Assembly (NCBI RefSeq): GCF_040567655.1
Contig: NZ_JBEXAC010000001.1
Location: 1,178,001-1,242,000, forward strand
DNA from: Chitinophaga sp. H8
GTDB taxonomy: Bacteria > Bacteroidota > Bacteroidia > Chitinophagales > Chitinophagaceae
Direction of reading: 5' to 3'
DNA length: 64,000 bases
Shown: positions 8,753 through 18,280 of the stretch, in pieces
Position numbering within the stretch: position 1 is the stretch's first letter
Layout of the letters: the number at the start of each line of letters is the position of its first letter
The notes under the pieces: model-generated
Databases searched by the model: none
What the model was told of the DNA's origin: nothing
What the model saw: only the letters and a program-made list of their open reading frames with translations
Position numbers and translations under genes: made by a program

Positions 8753-10273
8753 TTATCTGTAACCTGGATTTTGATGTACTTTTCCTTTCCCGTCTACAAT
8801 CGCATAATTGGGAAGCGGATACAGGTATTTATATTTGCTGGCTCTTGGTGCTATCCCGTTGTTAGCTTCCAGGATAACTTCCAGCAATTTGTCGAACCGG
8901 ATAAGATCAGCCCGGTACTGCCCGTTCTCGCACCAAAATTCATGTGCCCGCTCCAGCAGCAGGAGATCTTCAAATGCTTTTTTGGAAGGCACATCTGCAA
9001 GTTGTTTATCAGGGAGATTGGCTCTCCGCCTTACTTCGTTGATCAGATCCAGCGCCTCCTGGTTGACAGTGCCTCCCGGTTTGAATACCAATGCTTCTGC
9101 CAATGACAACAATACATCTGCATAGCGGTAAATAACCCGGTCGGCAAGACTCATGGAGCTCTGTTTGATGATGTTGTCGTCCACATAATATTTCAGGGGA
9201 ACCGGCCCGAATTTTAAACCATCACCAGGATTACTTCGATCCTGTTTACTGCCTTCGAGGTTAATGTATTCATCGATCATATATTTCTTCCGGCTATCTG
9301 CAGGCTCAAACGTGTCAAAGAATTTCCAGTCACCCGCCAGGGTTTGCCACCCGGCCAGATCTCCACCTGCGGAGGTACCTACATTGGTTGGCATTACTTT
9401 CAATTGCCAGTAATGCACATTAGGACCGGTGATGGAAGAAGGGAAGGCCAGTATAAACTCATTTCTGCAGGCGGCCTGTTTGCCTACGGTAAACATATCC
9501 GTATAGCTGGGAGCAAGTGCATAACCATATTCCGGTTTCATCAGCTCCCGGGCAACTGTTTCTACTTTATGATAGTTTTCCGGGTTCCGGGTTACTTTCC
9601 CATCAGCGGTGAAATGAATCGTTTCATGCAGGTATAGCCGGATGAGCAGCATATTGGCAAAACCTTTACTGAACTTTCCGTATTCCGCATTTTTAGGATA
9701 GGGCAACCCTTCCGCTGCGGCTATTAAGTCGGCTTCAATAAAGGCGGCGGTTTCCTCAATGGAAGAGCGGGGGAGTGGCTGATCCTGTAATGGATTTTTA
9801 AGTATTTCGATGGGCGCTATGATCAGCCCGCCAAAGAGATCAAACAACGTATACATCAGGTAAGCACGGCTGCAACGTACTTCAGCAATGTATCTTTTTT
9901 TCAGGGCATCTGATAAAACACTGTTTTCAATGGCATCAATAACCAGGGTAGCCCTGCTGATCTGGCTGGCAAATTTATAGTAGTTGGTCAGGTCGCCCGT
10001 AGTTTCATCAAAAGCGAGTGTATGACAGGCCTGTTGCGTGCCATAAGCGCCTACCACGGTGTTGGTCATACATTCATTCCAGAACTGTACGTCCAGTATG
10101 CCATAACTGGATAGTGGCTGATAACAGGATAGCACCATCGCTTTCAGATCATCTTCCGTTTTCGGAAAATTAGCAGGGCTGTATTCACTGTAACTTACAG
10201 GATCCAGCTTTACACAGGAAAACAGCAGTACAGCAAAGATTGCAGGTATATATTTATTGAATATCCTTTTCAT
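8753..10273 (-). CDS. SusD/RagB-family outer-membrane lipoprotein
   Basis: Glycan-capturing lid that works with the neighbouring SusC pore. The 506-residue length is typical. Lipoprotein Cys20 follows AVLLFS. SusD hallmarks are the N-terminal AMVLSCYQPL/AYLMYTLFDLFGG helical repeats (TPR-like) and the C-terminal YRYADVLLSLAEALV...LINEVRRRANLP block, then a LLLERAHEFWCENGQYRADLIRF segment. It starts 13 bases after the SusC stop. Ligand is inferred to be fructan from the GH32 gene downstream. Confidence 0.93.
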   Translation of the reverse strand: MKRIFNKYIPAIFAVLLFSCVKLDPVSYSEYSPANFPKTEDDLKAMVLSCYQPLSSYGILDVQFWNECMTNTVVGAYGTQQACHTLAFDETTGDLTNYYKFASQISRATLVIDAIENSVLSDALKKRYIAEVRCSRAYLMYTLFDLFGGLIIAPIEILKNPLQDQPLPRSSIEETAAFIEADLIAAAEGLPYPKNAEYGKFSKGFANMLLIRLYLHETIHFTADGKVTRNPENYHKVETVARELMKPEYGYALAPSYTDMFTVGKQAACRNEFILAFPSSITGPNVHYWQLKVMPTNVGTSAGGDLAGWQTLAGDWKFFDTFEPADSRKKYMIDEYINLEGSKQDRSNPGDGLKFGPVPLKYYVDDNIIKQSSMSLADRVIYRYADVLLSLAEALVFKPGGTVNQEALDLINEVRRRANLPDKQLADVPSKKAFEDLLLLERAHEFWCENGQYRADLIRFDKLLEVILEANNGIAPRASKYKYLYPLPNYAIVDGKGKVHQNPGYR

Positions 10274-10286
10274 AACATTTCATTTA

Positions 10287-13200
10287 TTAGAACTTTACAT
10301 CAAATCCCAGGGTATAGGTACGGGCATTAGGGTATGGCCCCCAATGTGCATCTGTTTCAGGATCCAATCCTTTATAAGGGGTGAGTACAAATACATTGTT
10401 GATATTGAAATAAACCCGGCAGCTGGAAAATATACGCTTGACAGGCTGTACCTGGGGCAACGTATAGCCAAGTGCGATGTTTTGCATACGGATAAACCAT
10501 GCCTGCTGGTATTCATAATCTCCATACCCGTCTTTGGATCCGTTGGGAATAGTTCTGCCGGGATCGCTTACGGTCCAGGTATTTTCATACCGGTATCTCA
10601 GCATATTATACCCAAAGGGATAGGCGCCATCACCTATAAAGAAGTTGGGATCTCTCATGATGCGGTCAAACAGGGCGTGAAAGTTAAAGCGGAAGTCAAA
10701 CTGTTTGTACCTGATACTATTGGATAAACCCATGATATAACCCGGATCACGGGTGCCAATCAACTTGATATCTGCATTGTCTATTTTACCATCCGGCTTT
10801 CCCAGGTATACGAATCTGCCGTTTTCCACTATTTTATTGCCCTGTTCATCCAGCTTGTATCCATCAATGTCCGCAATAAGTGCAGTACCGGGATATATAT
10901 CCGGTTGTGTACCTGGTGCGGTTGATCCCATCGGCAGGATGCCTGCATAGATCTTGGAATAGATAGGACGGATCGGATCGCGGGGTGATTCAAAAATATC
11001 GGGCTTCCATCCTTCTACACGTTCCATCCACCTGTCACGATACATGGAAAATGTATAATCAGTGGTCCATTGAAAATCTTTTTTGGTGATATTTTTAGTG
11101 TTCAGGGTAAGTTCAATACCCTTGCTCTGTGTTTTGCCAAGGTTGGCAGTCACCGTATTAATATCCAGATAACTGTTAAGCTGTTTGGTGTTCAGGAGAT
11201 CAGCTACTGTTTTCTGATAAAGTTCCAGTGTAGCATTGATCTTGCCGTTAAACAAACCAATATCCAGCCCAACATTATATTCAGTGGTTGTTTCCCATTT
11301 CAGGTCGGGATTTTCCAGGCGGATTTGCCGCACGCCGTAAAGGTCCCTGCCTTTTTCATCATTCCAGGCCAGCTCCGGCGCATAGGCTGCAAAGGCGTTG
11401 TCTCCAATAGAAGCATTACCGGTTTGTCCTGCACTTACCCGTAGTTTGAGTTGAGAAAATAACGGTCTGGCAAATTGCATAAAACTTTCATCCAGTGCAT
11501 TCCATCCTGCGGCCAGGGAAGGGAAGAGTCCCCATTTATGATTTCTGGCAAACTGGCTGGCAGCATCTGCCCGGAAGGTAGCAGTGAACAGGTACCTGCC
11601 ACCTGCCAGATTGTAATTGACACGTCCAAAATGGGATAACCTGTTATTCTTATATCCGCCGGAGCCTACTACTTTTGAACCGCCGCCGGCATCCAGGCGG
11701 TACCATAAGAAAGCATCCGTCAGGAAGTTGGTGTTTTTTAGAAAGTGATTGTTGCCCTGGAACAGCTCATAAGATGATCCATAGAGCAAGTCCACGTGCT
11801 GTTGATGTGGTAAGTCTTTTGTATAGTGCGCTACAAACTCTGCCCGCTTAAACTCATCACTGACACTGTTGATAGAGCCCATGCCTTCACTTCGCGCGCC
11901 AAACAGATAGGTCCTTGGATGGTAGGTACTGCGGGTCCTGTTTGATTTATCCATGGAAACACTAAGCCGGAGGGATAGTCCGGGCAGGGGTGTTGAAATA
12001 ATATCTGCACTACCCACAAAACGATCACTTACACCCTTATCCGTTATTGTAAGCATGGAAACAGGATTAGGCACATTAGGGAGCAGCGGGTTGATGGCAT
12101 AATTCCCTGCTTTATCAAATACAGGTATGGAAGGATCCATAATGGCTGCATTTACCAGCGCGCCATGATCTCCCCAGGCGCCGTCTCCAAACATGACGTT
12201 ATCATTATCCAGGCGGGAGAAGATTAAATTACTGTTGATCCTGAAATACTTGCTGAGCTCCTGCTCCAGGCTCACTTTCCCGGAGTAGCGCTTGATCCCG
12301 TTATTCTTCAGGATACCTTGCTGGTTAAAATAGTTGGCGGATACGAGGTATTTCGTTTTGTCCGTTCCTCCCTGTACACTTACGTTATGCTCCTTTATAG
12401 CACCATCTCTGGTGATAAGACCTACCCAATCAGTGCCGGGGCCGGCTTCTTCAATCTGTTGCTCAGTATAGAATTGCTGAAACCGGATACCATTTACCGG
12501 CGACAACTGCGCTTCTGAAAAGGTGCGGGTGCCATAAGGGGCCACCCCGTTTTTAATACTCCAGTCACGCAGGTATATTTCATTTTTAGATTGCATCCAG
12601 GTTTTCAGGTCCAGCACTTTATAAGTATCTGTTTTCTTCTGTATCCCATAGGAAAACGAATAGGAAACTACCGGCTTCCCGGCTACACCCCGTTTGGTGG
12701 TAATCAGGATCACGCCATTCGCTGCTCTGGAACCATAAATAGCTGTTGCGGAAGCATCTTTTAATACTTCTATGGATTCAATGTCATTCGGGTTTAAAAA
12801 ATTCAGCGGGCTTTGTGTGCCATCACTGGTTCTGCCATCATTGTTATCGGGTTGGGTAACCTGCCCGATAGGAATACCATCTACAATATATAACGGCATA
12901 TTGCTGGCATTTACGGAAGTTGCACCACGTACCAGTACGTCAATACCACCGCCTGGCTGTGCGCTGTTCCTGATAATTGAAACACCTGCAATCTTGCCTT
13001 GCAGGGCATGATCAATACCGATGGCAGAAGTTTTAATAACATCGTCCGCTTTCACAGAGGATACCGCACCGGTAAGATCTCTTTTTTTAACCGTGCCATA
13101 TCCTACCACTACTACTGCGTCTAGTTCCTTATCAAGTTCCCGGAGGGTAATCTTCAGGAACAGTGTTTCTCCGGGGAGTATTTCGAGTAAGGAGGATTGT

Positions 13201-13949
13201 TTTTTATCAATAGTAAAGGCCGTAGCGGGATTGGTGGTGGTGCGGATGCCAGCTTCCACTGATTCAAATCCAATGGAAGAAATCTGGAGCACGGCATTTT
13301 CCAATACATCTTTTAGTGAAAAGGCACCTTGGGCATCTGTAACAGTGCCGGTAGCGGTGCCTTTAATGCGAACAGAAACACCTGGAAGTGGTGTGCCGGA
13401 AACACTGCGGATGACACCCGATACTACTATGCCATTGATGGGCTGGCTGGCAGAAGCGGTTACTTGTGATGGCATTGGTTTGCGTGTCAGCACAATCGTT
13501 TTGTGCTCGATCATAAAATCCAGTGGCTGGTGTTGCAGTGCCAGCTCCAGGAATGCCTGCAGCGGCATATTGCTGACAGAAAGTGTAACCGGCCTGGTAT
13601 CTTCAAGATCGCCACGATTGGAAAAAACAACATAGGTTGTTTGCTTTTTTATGGCGGCAAAAACAGTTTTCAGTGGAATGTTTTCCCCCGAAAGTGTAAT
13701 AGATTGCGAGCTCCCGGAAGCATAAACATTTAAGAAAGCTGCTGTCAACAGGAAGAAGGTTAGTCTCATGGCATTCACAATTAATTGGTTGCCGGTATTA
13801 CTGGATCGCCATAGGGCAGATCCCAGACCCGGCAGGATTTTGGTGATACGCCGGTACATAATGGGAGTGGCAGCAGGCGGTTGATCAGGAAATTTGGCCG
13901 CGAATGAATAGCCCATAGGTACCCGGCAGCAAAAAGTCTTTTTTTGCAT
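10287..13949 (-). CDS. SusC/RagA TonB-dependent transporter with STN domain
   Basis: Outer-membrane pore importing oligosaccharides with SusD, powered by TonB. Domain order from ATG 13949: a roughly 60-residue head, signal-like hydrophobic segment (MRLTFFLLTAAFLNVYA), STN domain (about 84-157) that contacts the FecR anti-sigma factor, carboxypeptidase-D-like beta domain (about 172-245), plug beginning at VVVVGYGTVKKRDLTGAV (about 280), then the 22-strand barrel ending in Phe. A GTG at 13958 opens the frame but ATG 13949 is better; ATG 13769 would start directly at the signal peptide and cannot be excluded. Unusual: a roughly 20-residue insertion (around residues 250-265) between the beta domain and the TonB-box region. 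The STN domain fits control by the adjacent sigma/FecR pair. Confidence 0.93.
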   Translation of the reverse strand: MQKKTFCCRVPMGYSFAAKFPDQPPAATPIMYRRITKILPGLGSALWRSSNTGNQLIVNAMRLTFFLLTAAFLNVYASGSSQSITLSGENIPLKTVFAAIKKQTTYVVFSNRGDLEDTRPVTLSVSNMPLQAFLELALQHQPLDFMIEHKTIVLTRKPMPSQVTASASQPINGIVVSGVIRSVSGTPLPGVSVRIKGTATGTVTDAQGAFSLKDVLENAVLQISSIGFESVEAGIRTTTNPATAFTIDKKQSSLLEILPGETLFLKITLRELDKELDAVVVVGYGTVKKRDLTGAVSSVKADDVIKTSAIGIDHALQGKIAGVSIIRNSAQPGGGIDVLVRGATSVNASNMPLYIVDGIPIGQVTQPDNNDGRTSDGTQSPLNFLNPNDIESIEVLKDASATAIYGSRAANGVILITTKRGVAGKPVVSYSFSYGIQKKTDTYKVLDLKTWMQSKNEIYLRDWSIKNGVAPYGTRTFSEAQLSPVNGIRFQQFYTEQQIEEAGPGTDWVGLITRDGAIKEHNVSVQGGTDKTKYLVSANYFNQQGILKNNGIKRYSGKVSLEQELSKYFRINSNLIFSRLDNDNVMFGDGAWGDHGALVNAAIMDPSIPVFDKAGNYAINPLLPNVPNPVSMLTITDKGVSDRFVGSADIISTPLPGLSLRLSVSMDKSNRTRSTYHPRTYLFGARSEGMGSINSVSDEFKRAEFVAHYTKDLPHQQHVDLLYGSSYELFQGNNHFLKNTNFLTDAFLWYRLDAGGGSKVVGSGGYKNNRLSHFGRVNYNLAGGRYLFTATFRADAASQFARNHKWGLFPSLAAGWNALDESFMQFARPLFSQLKLRVSAGQTGNASIGDNAFAAYAPELAWNDEKGRDLYGVRQIRLENPDLKWETTTEYNVGLDIGLFNGKINATLELYQKTVADLLNTKQLNSYLDINTVTANLGKTQSKGIELTLNTKNITKKDFQWTTDYTFSMYRDRWMERVEGWKPDIFESPRDPIRPIYSKIYAGILPMGSTAPGTQPDIYPGTALIADIDGYKLDEQGNKIVENGRFVYLGKPDGKIDNADIKLIGTRDPGYIMGLSNSIRYKQFDFRFNFHALFDRIMRDPNFFIGDGAYPFGYNMLRYRYENTWTVSDPGRTIPNGSKDGYGDYEYQQAWFIRMQNIALGYTLPQVQPVKRIFSSCRVYFNINNVFVLTPYKGLDPETDAHWGPYPNARTYTLGFDVKF

Positions 13950-14001
13950 AAATTGCACTTGGTTTTGGTTGTTAAGAAATTGCGCTGACTAAAGCATTTT
14001 T

Positions 14002-14067
14002 GGACCAACCTGTACTATTTACCGGGAGTGTTTCCAGCACTTCCGGTTTTGTTTTAAAAGGTGGTCC
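14002..14067 (-). other. structured spacer between fecR and susC
   Basis: A 10-position stem, ACCGGGAGTG (14021-14030) with CACTTCCGGT (14038-14047), pairs fully if one G-U is allowed. It is enclosed by GGACCA (14002-14007) and TGGTCC (14062-14067). On the minus strand the outer stem is followed by AAAAATGC, not a T tract. It may act as a processing or stability element that sets SusC expression apart from the regulators, rather than as a terminator. Confidence 0.4.
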
Positions 14068-14093
14068 GGTAATATGTAATGGTTGTTGATCGC

Positions 14094-15296
14094 TTAATGT
14101 AATACTACCAGCCGCCTGCCGTTTTCAATACGAAAATGGACACCGGTTTTTTCCAGTATTTTTAATAATCCCGTAAGACTGATATTCCGGTTCATCTCCC
14201 CTGCAAAGTGAATATCCGGAATGCCGTTTTCATATACTACCTCTATATCATACCAGCGGGCAAGCTGCCGCATTACTTCCTCCAGACCGGCATTCTCAAA
14301 ATTGAACAGGCCATTTTTCCAGGCCATTATTTGCTCGGTATCTGCAGCGATAATATTGATCTGAGCCGGGCTATGTGCAGGGGATGTCCGGCTTACCTGT
14401 GCTTGCTGCCCCGGGAGCATCACTGCTTGTGCGTTATCGGTTATTACCCGCACCCTGCCTTCCAATAAGGTGGTTTTTACACTTGCTTCATCAGCATAGG
14501 CGTTTACGTTAAAATGTGTGCCCAGTACTTCTATTTTTACAGATGCAGGCAGGTGTACCCGGAAAGGCATTTTCCTGTTTTTAGCTACTTCAAAGTAGGC
14601 TTCCCCGGAAACGCTCACCTTGCGTTCCTGTCCGGTAAAAACCGTAGGATACGTCAGGGAGCTGGAGGCGTTTAACCATACAATAGTGCTGTCTGGCAGC
14701 ATGACCCTGAACTGCCTGCCTTTGGGGGTACTGAGGGTATTATAGCTTACTGTATCAGCAGTGGGGGATAGCTGATTATAGGACAATTGCCCATTGGCAA
14801 GGATGGTCTGCGTGCCATGCTGTGCTGCCACCACACCGTCTTGCAAACTATCCAGTACTACCTGTTCTCCATTGGCCAATGTAAGAATGGCGCCCGTTGT
14901 GCCTGGTAAGATATCATGGGATAATGGAGGGGAAGAGGATACAGGGGCAGGATGGGTGCCTTGCTGTTGCCAGAAGTAAAGCCCTGTGCCTAGTAATACC
15001 AGTACAGCTGCTGCTGCCCACCAGCGGCGTAAGTACCGCATACGACTTACCGGTGCAGGCTCACGGACAGCCGGATAACGGGTCAGTATTTGTTGGATAA
15101 GTGCATCTTCCCGCCCAGTGCCATAGGCTGTTGTGGTTGTTTCCTTATTCCAGGCCTCCTCTAATAAAGGATACAGGTCCTTTTCTGCCGAGGCGGTTTT
15201 CAAAAGACGGATCAACTCCGCTTTTTCTGCTGCTGTACTTTTGTTATTATACCAGCGGTCAAAAAGTTCCGCTATTCTCTTGTTGGTCTGATGCAT
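14094..15296 (-). CDS. FecR-family anti-sigma factor
   Basis: Inner-membrane signal transducer that holds the ECF sigma factor until SusC signals substrate binding through its STN domain. It is 400 residues long: a cytoplasmic N-terminal helical domain (about 1-85), one membrane helix (WWAAAAVLVLLGTGLYFW, about 89-106), the periplasmic FecR domain (VSGEAYFEVAKNRKMPFRV...EVLGTHFNVNAY), and the C-terminal DUF4974 domain (FENAGLEEVMRQLARWYDIEVVYE). The gene lies 67 bases after the sigma gene and upstream of SusC, the usual order. Confidence 0.93.
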   Translation of the reverse strand: MHQTNKRIAELFDRWYNNKSTAAEKAELIRLLKTASAEKDLYPLLEEAWNKETTTTAYGTGREDALIQQILTRYPAVREPAPVSRMRYLRRWWAAAAVLVLLGTGLYFWQQQGTHPAPVSSSPPLSHDILPGTTGAILTLANGEQVVLDSLQDGVVAAQHGTQTILANGQLSYNQLSPTADTVSYNTLSTPKGRQFRVMLPDSTIVWLNASSSLTYPTVFTGQERKVSVSGEAYFEVAKNRKMPFRVHLPASVKIEVLGTHFNVNAYADEASVKTTLLEGRVRVITDNAQAVMLPGQQAQVSRTSPAHSPAQINIIAADTEQIMAWKNGLFNFENAGLEEVMRQLARWYDIEVVYENGIPDIHFAGEMNRNISLTGLLKILEKTGVHFRIENGRRLVVLH

Positions 15297-15363
15297 AAAA
15301 ATCCTCCCTCCGCTACTAAGAGCATAAATGTTTCAAAAAGGGGCTAGTGGTGTTTTAAAAAAT

Positions 15364-15954
15364 TTATAACCTGGAAAAAAGATAGGCGATTATCCAGGCG
15401 CCGCCATGTGATTTGAGGTAGCTTACAATAGATGCAGTGGCGTGTTGGAGGTATTTCTTTACAGTTTCTCTTGAAATATTCATTTCCTGGGCTATCTCGT
15501 TATACTTTAGCCCCTGTCTTCTGCTCAATATCCATACTTTTTTCTGCTGGGGCGATAACTGCATAATGGCCTGTTCTACCAATCCCAGATAAAATTCTAT
15601 CCCGTCAGGCTGCTCTTCCGTGATCGTATTCAGCCGTCCCCATTCCTCCCGGTGGGTGTATTCCTGGTCTATTCTTTTGAGAGCCTTAAGTGCGTGATTG
15701 CGGGAAATGACAAACAAAAATGCACGGAAATGGCGTACTTCCAGCAGCGTTTCCCTGGTGAGCCAGAGCTGTGTGAATATCTCCTGTACAACATCTTCTG
15801 CTGCGGCTTCGTCCCTGGTAAGTTTCAGTATATAGGTATACAGGAGGCTGGCATATTGTTTTACCAGCGTAGCAAATGCGGCTTCGTTACCCGCAGCTAC
15901 TTCCTGAAGCAGTGCCCTTTCAGCTGTCATGATCATTTTTTCCGGCCCAAGCAT
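15364..15954 (-). CDS. ECF sigma-70 factor of the GH32 locus
   Basis: Alternative sigma factor of 196 residues expected to switch on its own PUL when released by FecR. Region 2 is seen at about residues 25-95 (DEAAAEDVVQEIFTQLW), and region 4 with its helix-turn-helix at about 130-180 (LSPQQKKVWILSRRQG, YNEIAQEMNISRETVKKYL). Three in-frame ATGs (15954, 15936, 15930) are possible starts; the last two sit just before the conserved helix. First gene of the minus-strand locus. Confidence 0.92.
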   Translation of the reverse strand: MLGPEKMIMTAERALLQEVAAGNEAAFATLVKQYASLLYTYILKLTRDEAAAEDVVQEIFTQLWLTRETLLEVRHFRAFLFVISRNHALKALKRIDQEYTHREEWGRLNTITEEQPDGIEFYLGLVEQAIMQLSPQQKKVWILSRRQGLKYNEIAQEMNISRETVKKYLQHATASIVSYLKSHGGAWIIAYLFSRL

Positions 15955-16032
15955 CCGCTAATATAGGGATCTGTTTATTTAATTGGTAATGCTGGTACAA
16001 TATTATGCTACGCTGGCGGGTACCTGCCATGA

Positions 16033-16473
16033 TTATCCATACATTTCAAAATCTTCCGCTTTGGGGAAGGAAGAAAATACATTGGTCACCACTGTCGGTA
16101 TCGGGGATACCAGCTTTCGCCTGGCAATATCGATCCACGCACCATCCACGGTAATAATGGCGCATAGGGTCTGGTCTGCTCTTATCAACTCATGCCGTAT
16201 GGAAAACCTGGAGCCATCTTTTTTTAGTTTAAGGAGCGTGGTGCTGATCGTGATAATATCTGTGAGCATGATCTCCCGCTTGAATACACATTCCTCCCGG
16301 AACAACACCGGGCCAATGCCGGCGTCTTTCATGATTTCCAGGCTGAGCCCCAGTTGCGTAAGGATATCAATTCTGTGCTGTGCCCCAAAATCATAATACG
16401 CACTGTGTCTTACATGATGATTGGCATCAATATCTGCCCAGCGGAGTGCAAGTTGCTTATCAAATTGATTCAT
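16033..16473 (-). CDS. acyl-CoA thioesterase (4HBT hotdog family)
   Basis: A 146-residue single hotdog domain that would hydrolyse acyl-CoA thioesters in the cytosol. The YbgC/FadM-type active-site stretch LRWADIDANHHVRHSAYYDF (about 10-29) contains the conserved Asp and the Asn-His pair. It lies 25 bases downstream of the DUF72 gene and is likely co-transcribed with it. Chain-length preference cannot be read. Confidence 0.82.
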   Translation of the reverse strand: MNQFDKQLALRWADIDANHHVRHSAYYDFGAQHRIDILTQLGLSLEIMKDAGIGPVLFREECVFKREIMLTDIITISTTLLKLKKDGSRFSIRHELIRADQTLCAIITVDGAWIDIARRKLVSPIPTVVTNVFSSFPKAEDFEMYG

Positions 16474-16498
16474 CGGTCAGTAGCTATTGGTGAATGGT

Positions 16499-17404
16499 TT
16501 AAAACAAGGTGTTGTTTTGTACAAATACGGGTTTCTTCAGCTCAAAGCCGCATACGGCATTCAGCTTGTCTACCAGATATACTGATAGTTCCGGCGAGTA
16601 GGCTTCATCATGCATATGCATGAAAAAGTAAATCTCCCGCAAGCCATTGTCCAACCAGTATTTGATACGGTTTACCCAATCGTCTATACGGGTATAATCG
16701 GTGGGGTGGAGGCTGTTGCCTACAAAACGTATAAATATACGGGGTACAGTCAGGTGCATATGGGCACAATCTCTTCTGCCAGCTGTATCAGTTATAATGA
16801 TCCCGATGTTCAGCTTACGGAGCTTGTCAAACAGCTCCATGCGCACGGCTTCATCACTGAACCACATAGAATGCCGTAACTCTACAAAAAACTGCAGGTC
16901 TTTGGGCAGTGTACCCAGGTAATGGTAGAGGTGCTCCTTTTTATTGGGTGAAAACTTATCACTCAGCTGTAGAAAAATAGGTCCCAGGTGCTTGCCAAAT
17001 GCTAATACCCCTTCCAGAAAGGCCGTGGTTTGATGATCGGCATTGACCAGCGAGCTGTAATGACTGATGGCTTGCGGTACTTTGGGGCAAAACTTAAAAT
17101 CCTTTCCCCTGGCTTTACGATCCCATTTCTGAATGGTTTCAGTACCATAGATCTGGTAATGTGTAGCATTTAATTCTATACTGTTATAGTGATGTACGTA
17201 TTCATCCAGGAAGTTAGCCTCTTTGGTGCCCCTGGGATAGATCTTGCCTACCCATTCCTTGCGTCCCCATTTGGCACAGCCTATGTAAACAAGTGGCTTT
17301 CTGGCCGGGATTCCTTTCAGTACTTTCTTATTGTAAACAGGTTCTGCCGGTAATTTAAAATCAATGTCATCAAGCAGGGCCGGTTCTACACGTCCAAAAT
17401 CCAT
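16499..17404 (-). CDS. DUF72 (YecE-like) protein
   Basis: A 301-residue TIM-barrel protein of the DUF72 family, function not established. Family marks are YIGCAKWGRKEWVGKIYP near the N terminus, YNSIELNATHYQIYG, FCPKVPQAISHY, and FFVELRHSMWF. The frame stays open to a TTG at 17470, but a -7 box at 17466-17459 lies inside that extension, so ATG 17404 is preferred. Probably the first gene of a two-gene unit with the thioesterase. Confidence 0.83.
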   Translation of the reverse strand: MDFGRVEPALLDDIDFKLPAEPVYNKKVLKGIPARKPLVYIGCAKWGRKEWVGKIYPRGTKEANFLDEYVHHYNSIELNATHYQIYGTETIQKWDRKARGKDFKFCPKVPQAISHYSSLVNADHQTTAFLEGVLAFGKHLGPIFLQLSDKFSPNKKEHLYHYLGTLPKDLQFFVELRHSMWFSDEAVRMELFDKLRKLNIGIIITDTAGRRDCAHMHLTVPRIFIRFVGNSLHPTDYTRIDDWVNRIKYWLDNGLREIYFFMHMHDEAYSPELSVYLVDKLNAVCGFELKKPVFVQNNTLF

Positions 17405-17458
17405 ATGTATAATTAAAAGGTGAAAAGTAGATGCGCTTATTTTGCCAGGGGCACTTTG

Positions 17459-17466
17459 CAAATCTA
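17459..17466 (-). promoter_or_regulatory. -7 promoter box of the DUF72 gene
   Basis: The minus strand reads TAGATTTG, an exact TAnnTTTG, ending 55 bases before ATG 17404. A matching -33 TTTG is not obvious. Confidence 0.4.
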
Positions 17467-17586
17467 ACAAAACGTACCGGCATCAGATCAGGCTTGTTTT
17501 ATTAATTTAACAGGACCATTGTGTTGATCTTTCAGCATCCTTAAGCCGAAATAACTAATATTGCCGGGTATTCTTAAAAGGAACAC

Positions 17587-18204
17587 ATGTTACACATTCT
17601 CTACATTATTGCTATTACAGCAGAAGCGATGACCGCTGCCTTATCGGCAGGGCGGCGAAATATGGACTGGGTAGGTGTTTGTATTATTGCCTGGGTTACT
17701 GCATTAGGAGGAGGGACCATCCGTAATATTTTACTGAATCACTACCCCATGACCTGGGTAGAACACCCGGAATATTTGCTGGTAACGGCCGGCGGGGCAT
17801 TGTTTGCGGCAGTACTGGCCTCTGTCATGAAACGCTTAAAGATCCTCTTCTTATATCTGGATGCGCTGGGCCTGGTGGTATTTACGATCATTGGCTGCCA
17901 GCTGGCAGAACAGCTGCAATTACCGGTATTGATCGTGCTGCTGAGTGGTATGATTACAGGCTGTGCGGGTGGGGTATTAAGGGATGTACTGTGTAATGAT
18001 ATTCCATTATTATTCCGTAAAGAGGTATATGGTAGTGTTTCTATTGTTACAGGCGGTGTATATGTAGGAATCATATACCTGGGATATGGCGACCAATGGG
18101 CCACTTTTACGGCTATCGCCATTGGCCTCGCGCTCCGCATCCTGGCTATTAAATATGAATGGCAAATGCCCAAATTTGTTTACCAGGATGATTGGGAGAA
18201 ATAG
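17587..18204 (+). CDS. TRIC/UPF0126 family cation channel-like membrane protein
   Basis: A 205-residue inner-membrane protein with about seven hydrophobic helices arranged as a tandem repeat. Each repeat has the glycine-rich Arg motif: GGGTIRNILL (about 38-47) and CAGGVLRDVLCNDIPLLF (about 125-142). This matches the YicG/UPF0126 family, related to trimeric intracellular cation channels, so K+ or other monovalent ion flux is the likely role. It stands alone between a minus-strand gene and glgA. Confidence 0.85.
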   Translation: MLHILYIIAITAEAMTAALSAGRRNMDWVGVCIIAWVTALGGGTIRNILLNHYPMTWVEHPEYLLVTAGGALFAAVLASVMKRLKILFLYLDALGLVVFTIIGCQLAEQLQLPVLIVLLSGMITGCAGGVLRDVLCNDIPLLFRKEVYGSVSIVTGGVYVGIIYLGYGDQWATFTAIAIGLALRILAIKYEWQMPKFVYQDDWEK

Positions 18205-18221
18205 CTTTTTTTTCCTTCCCC

Positions 18222-18252
18222 TTTGTTTTGTGATTTTTCCACGGTAACTTAA
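18222..18252 (+). promoter_or_regulatory. possible glgA promoter
   Basis: TTTG (18222-18225), a 19-base gap, and TAACTTAA (18245-18252). The -33 element and spacing fit the Bacteroidota consensus, while the -7 box matches only TAnnTT. It ends 28 bases before ATG 18281. Confidence 0.35.
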
Positions 18253-18280
18253 GGATAGTATTGTCAATTATCTATCAAGC

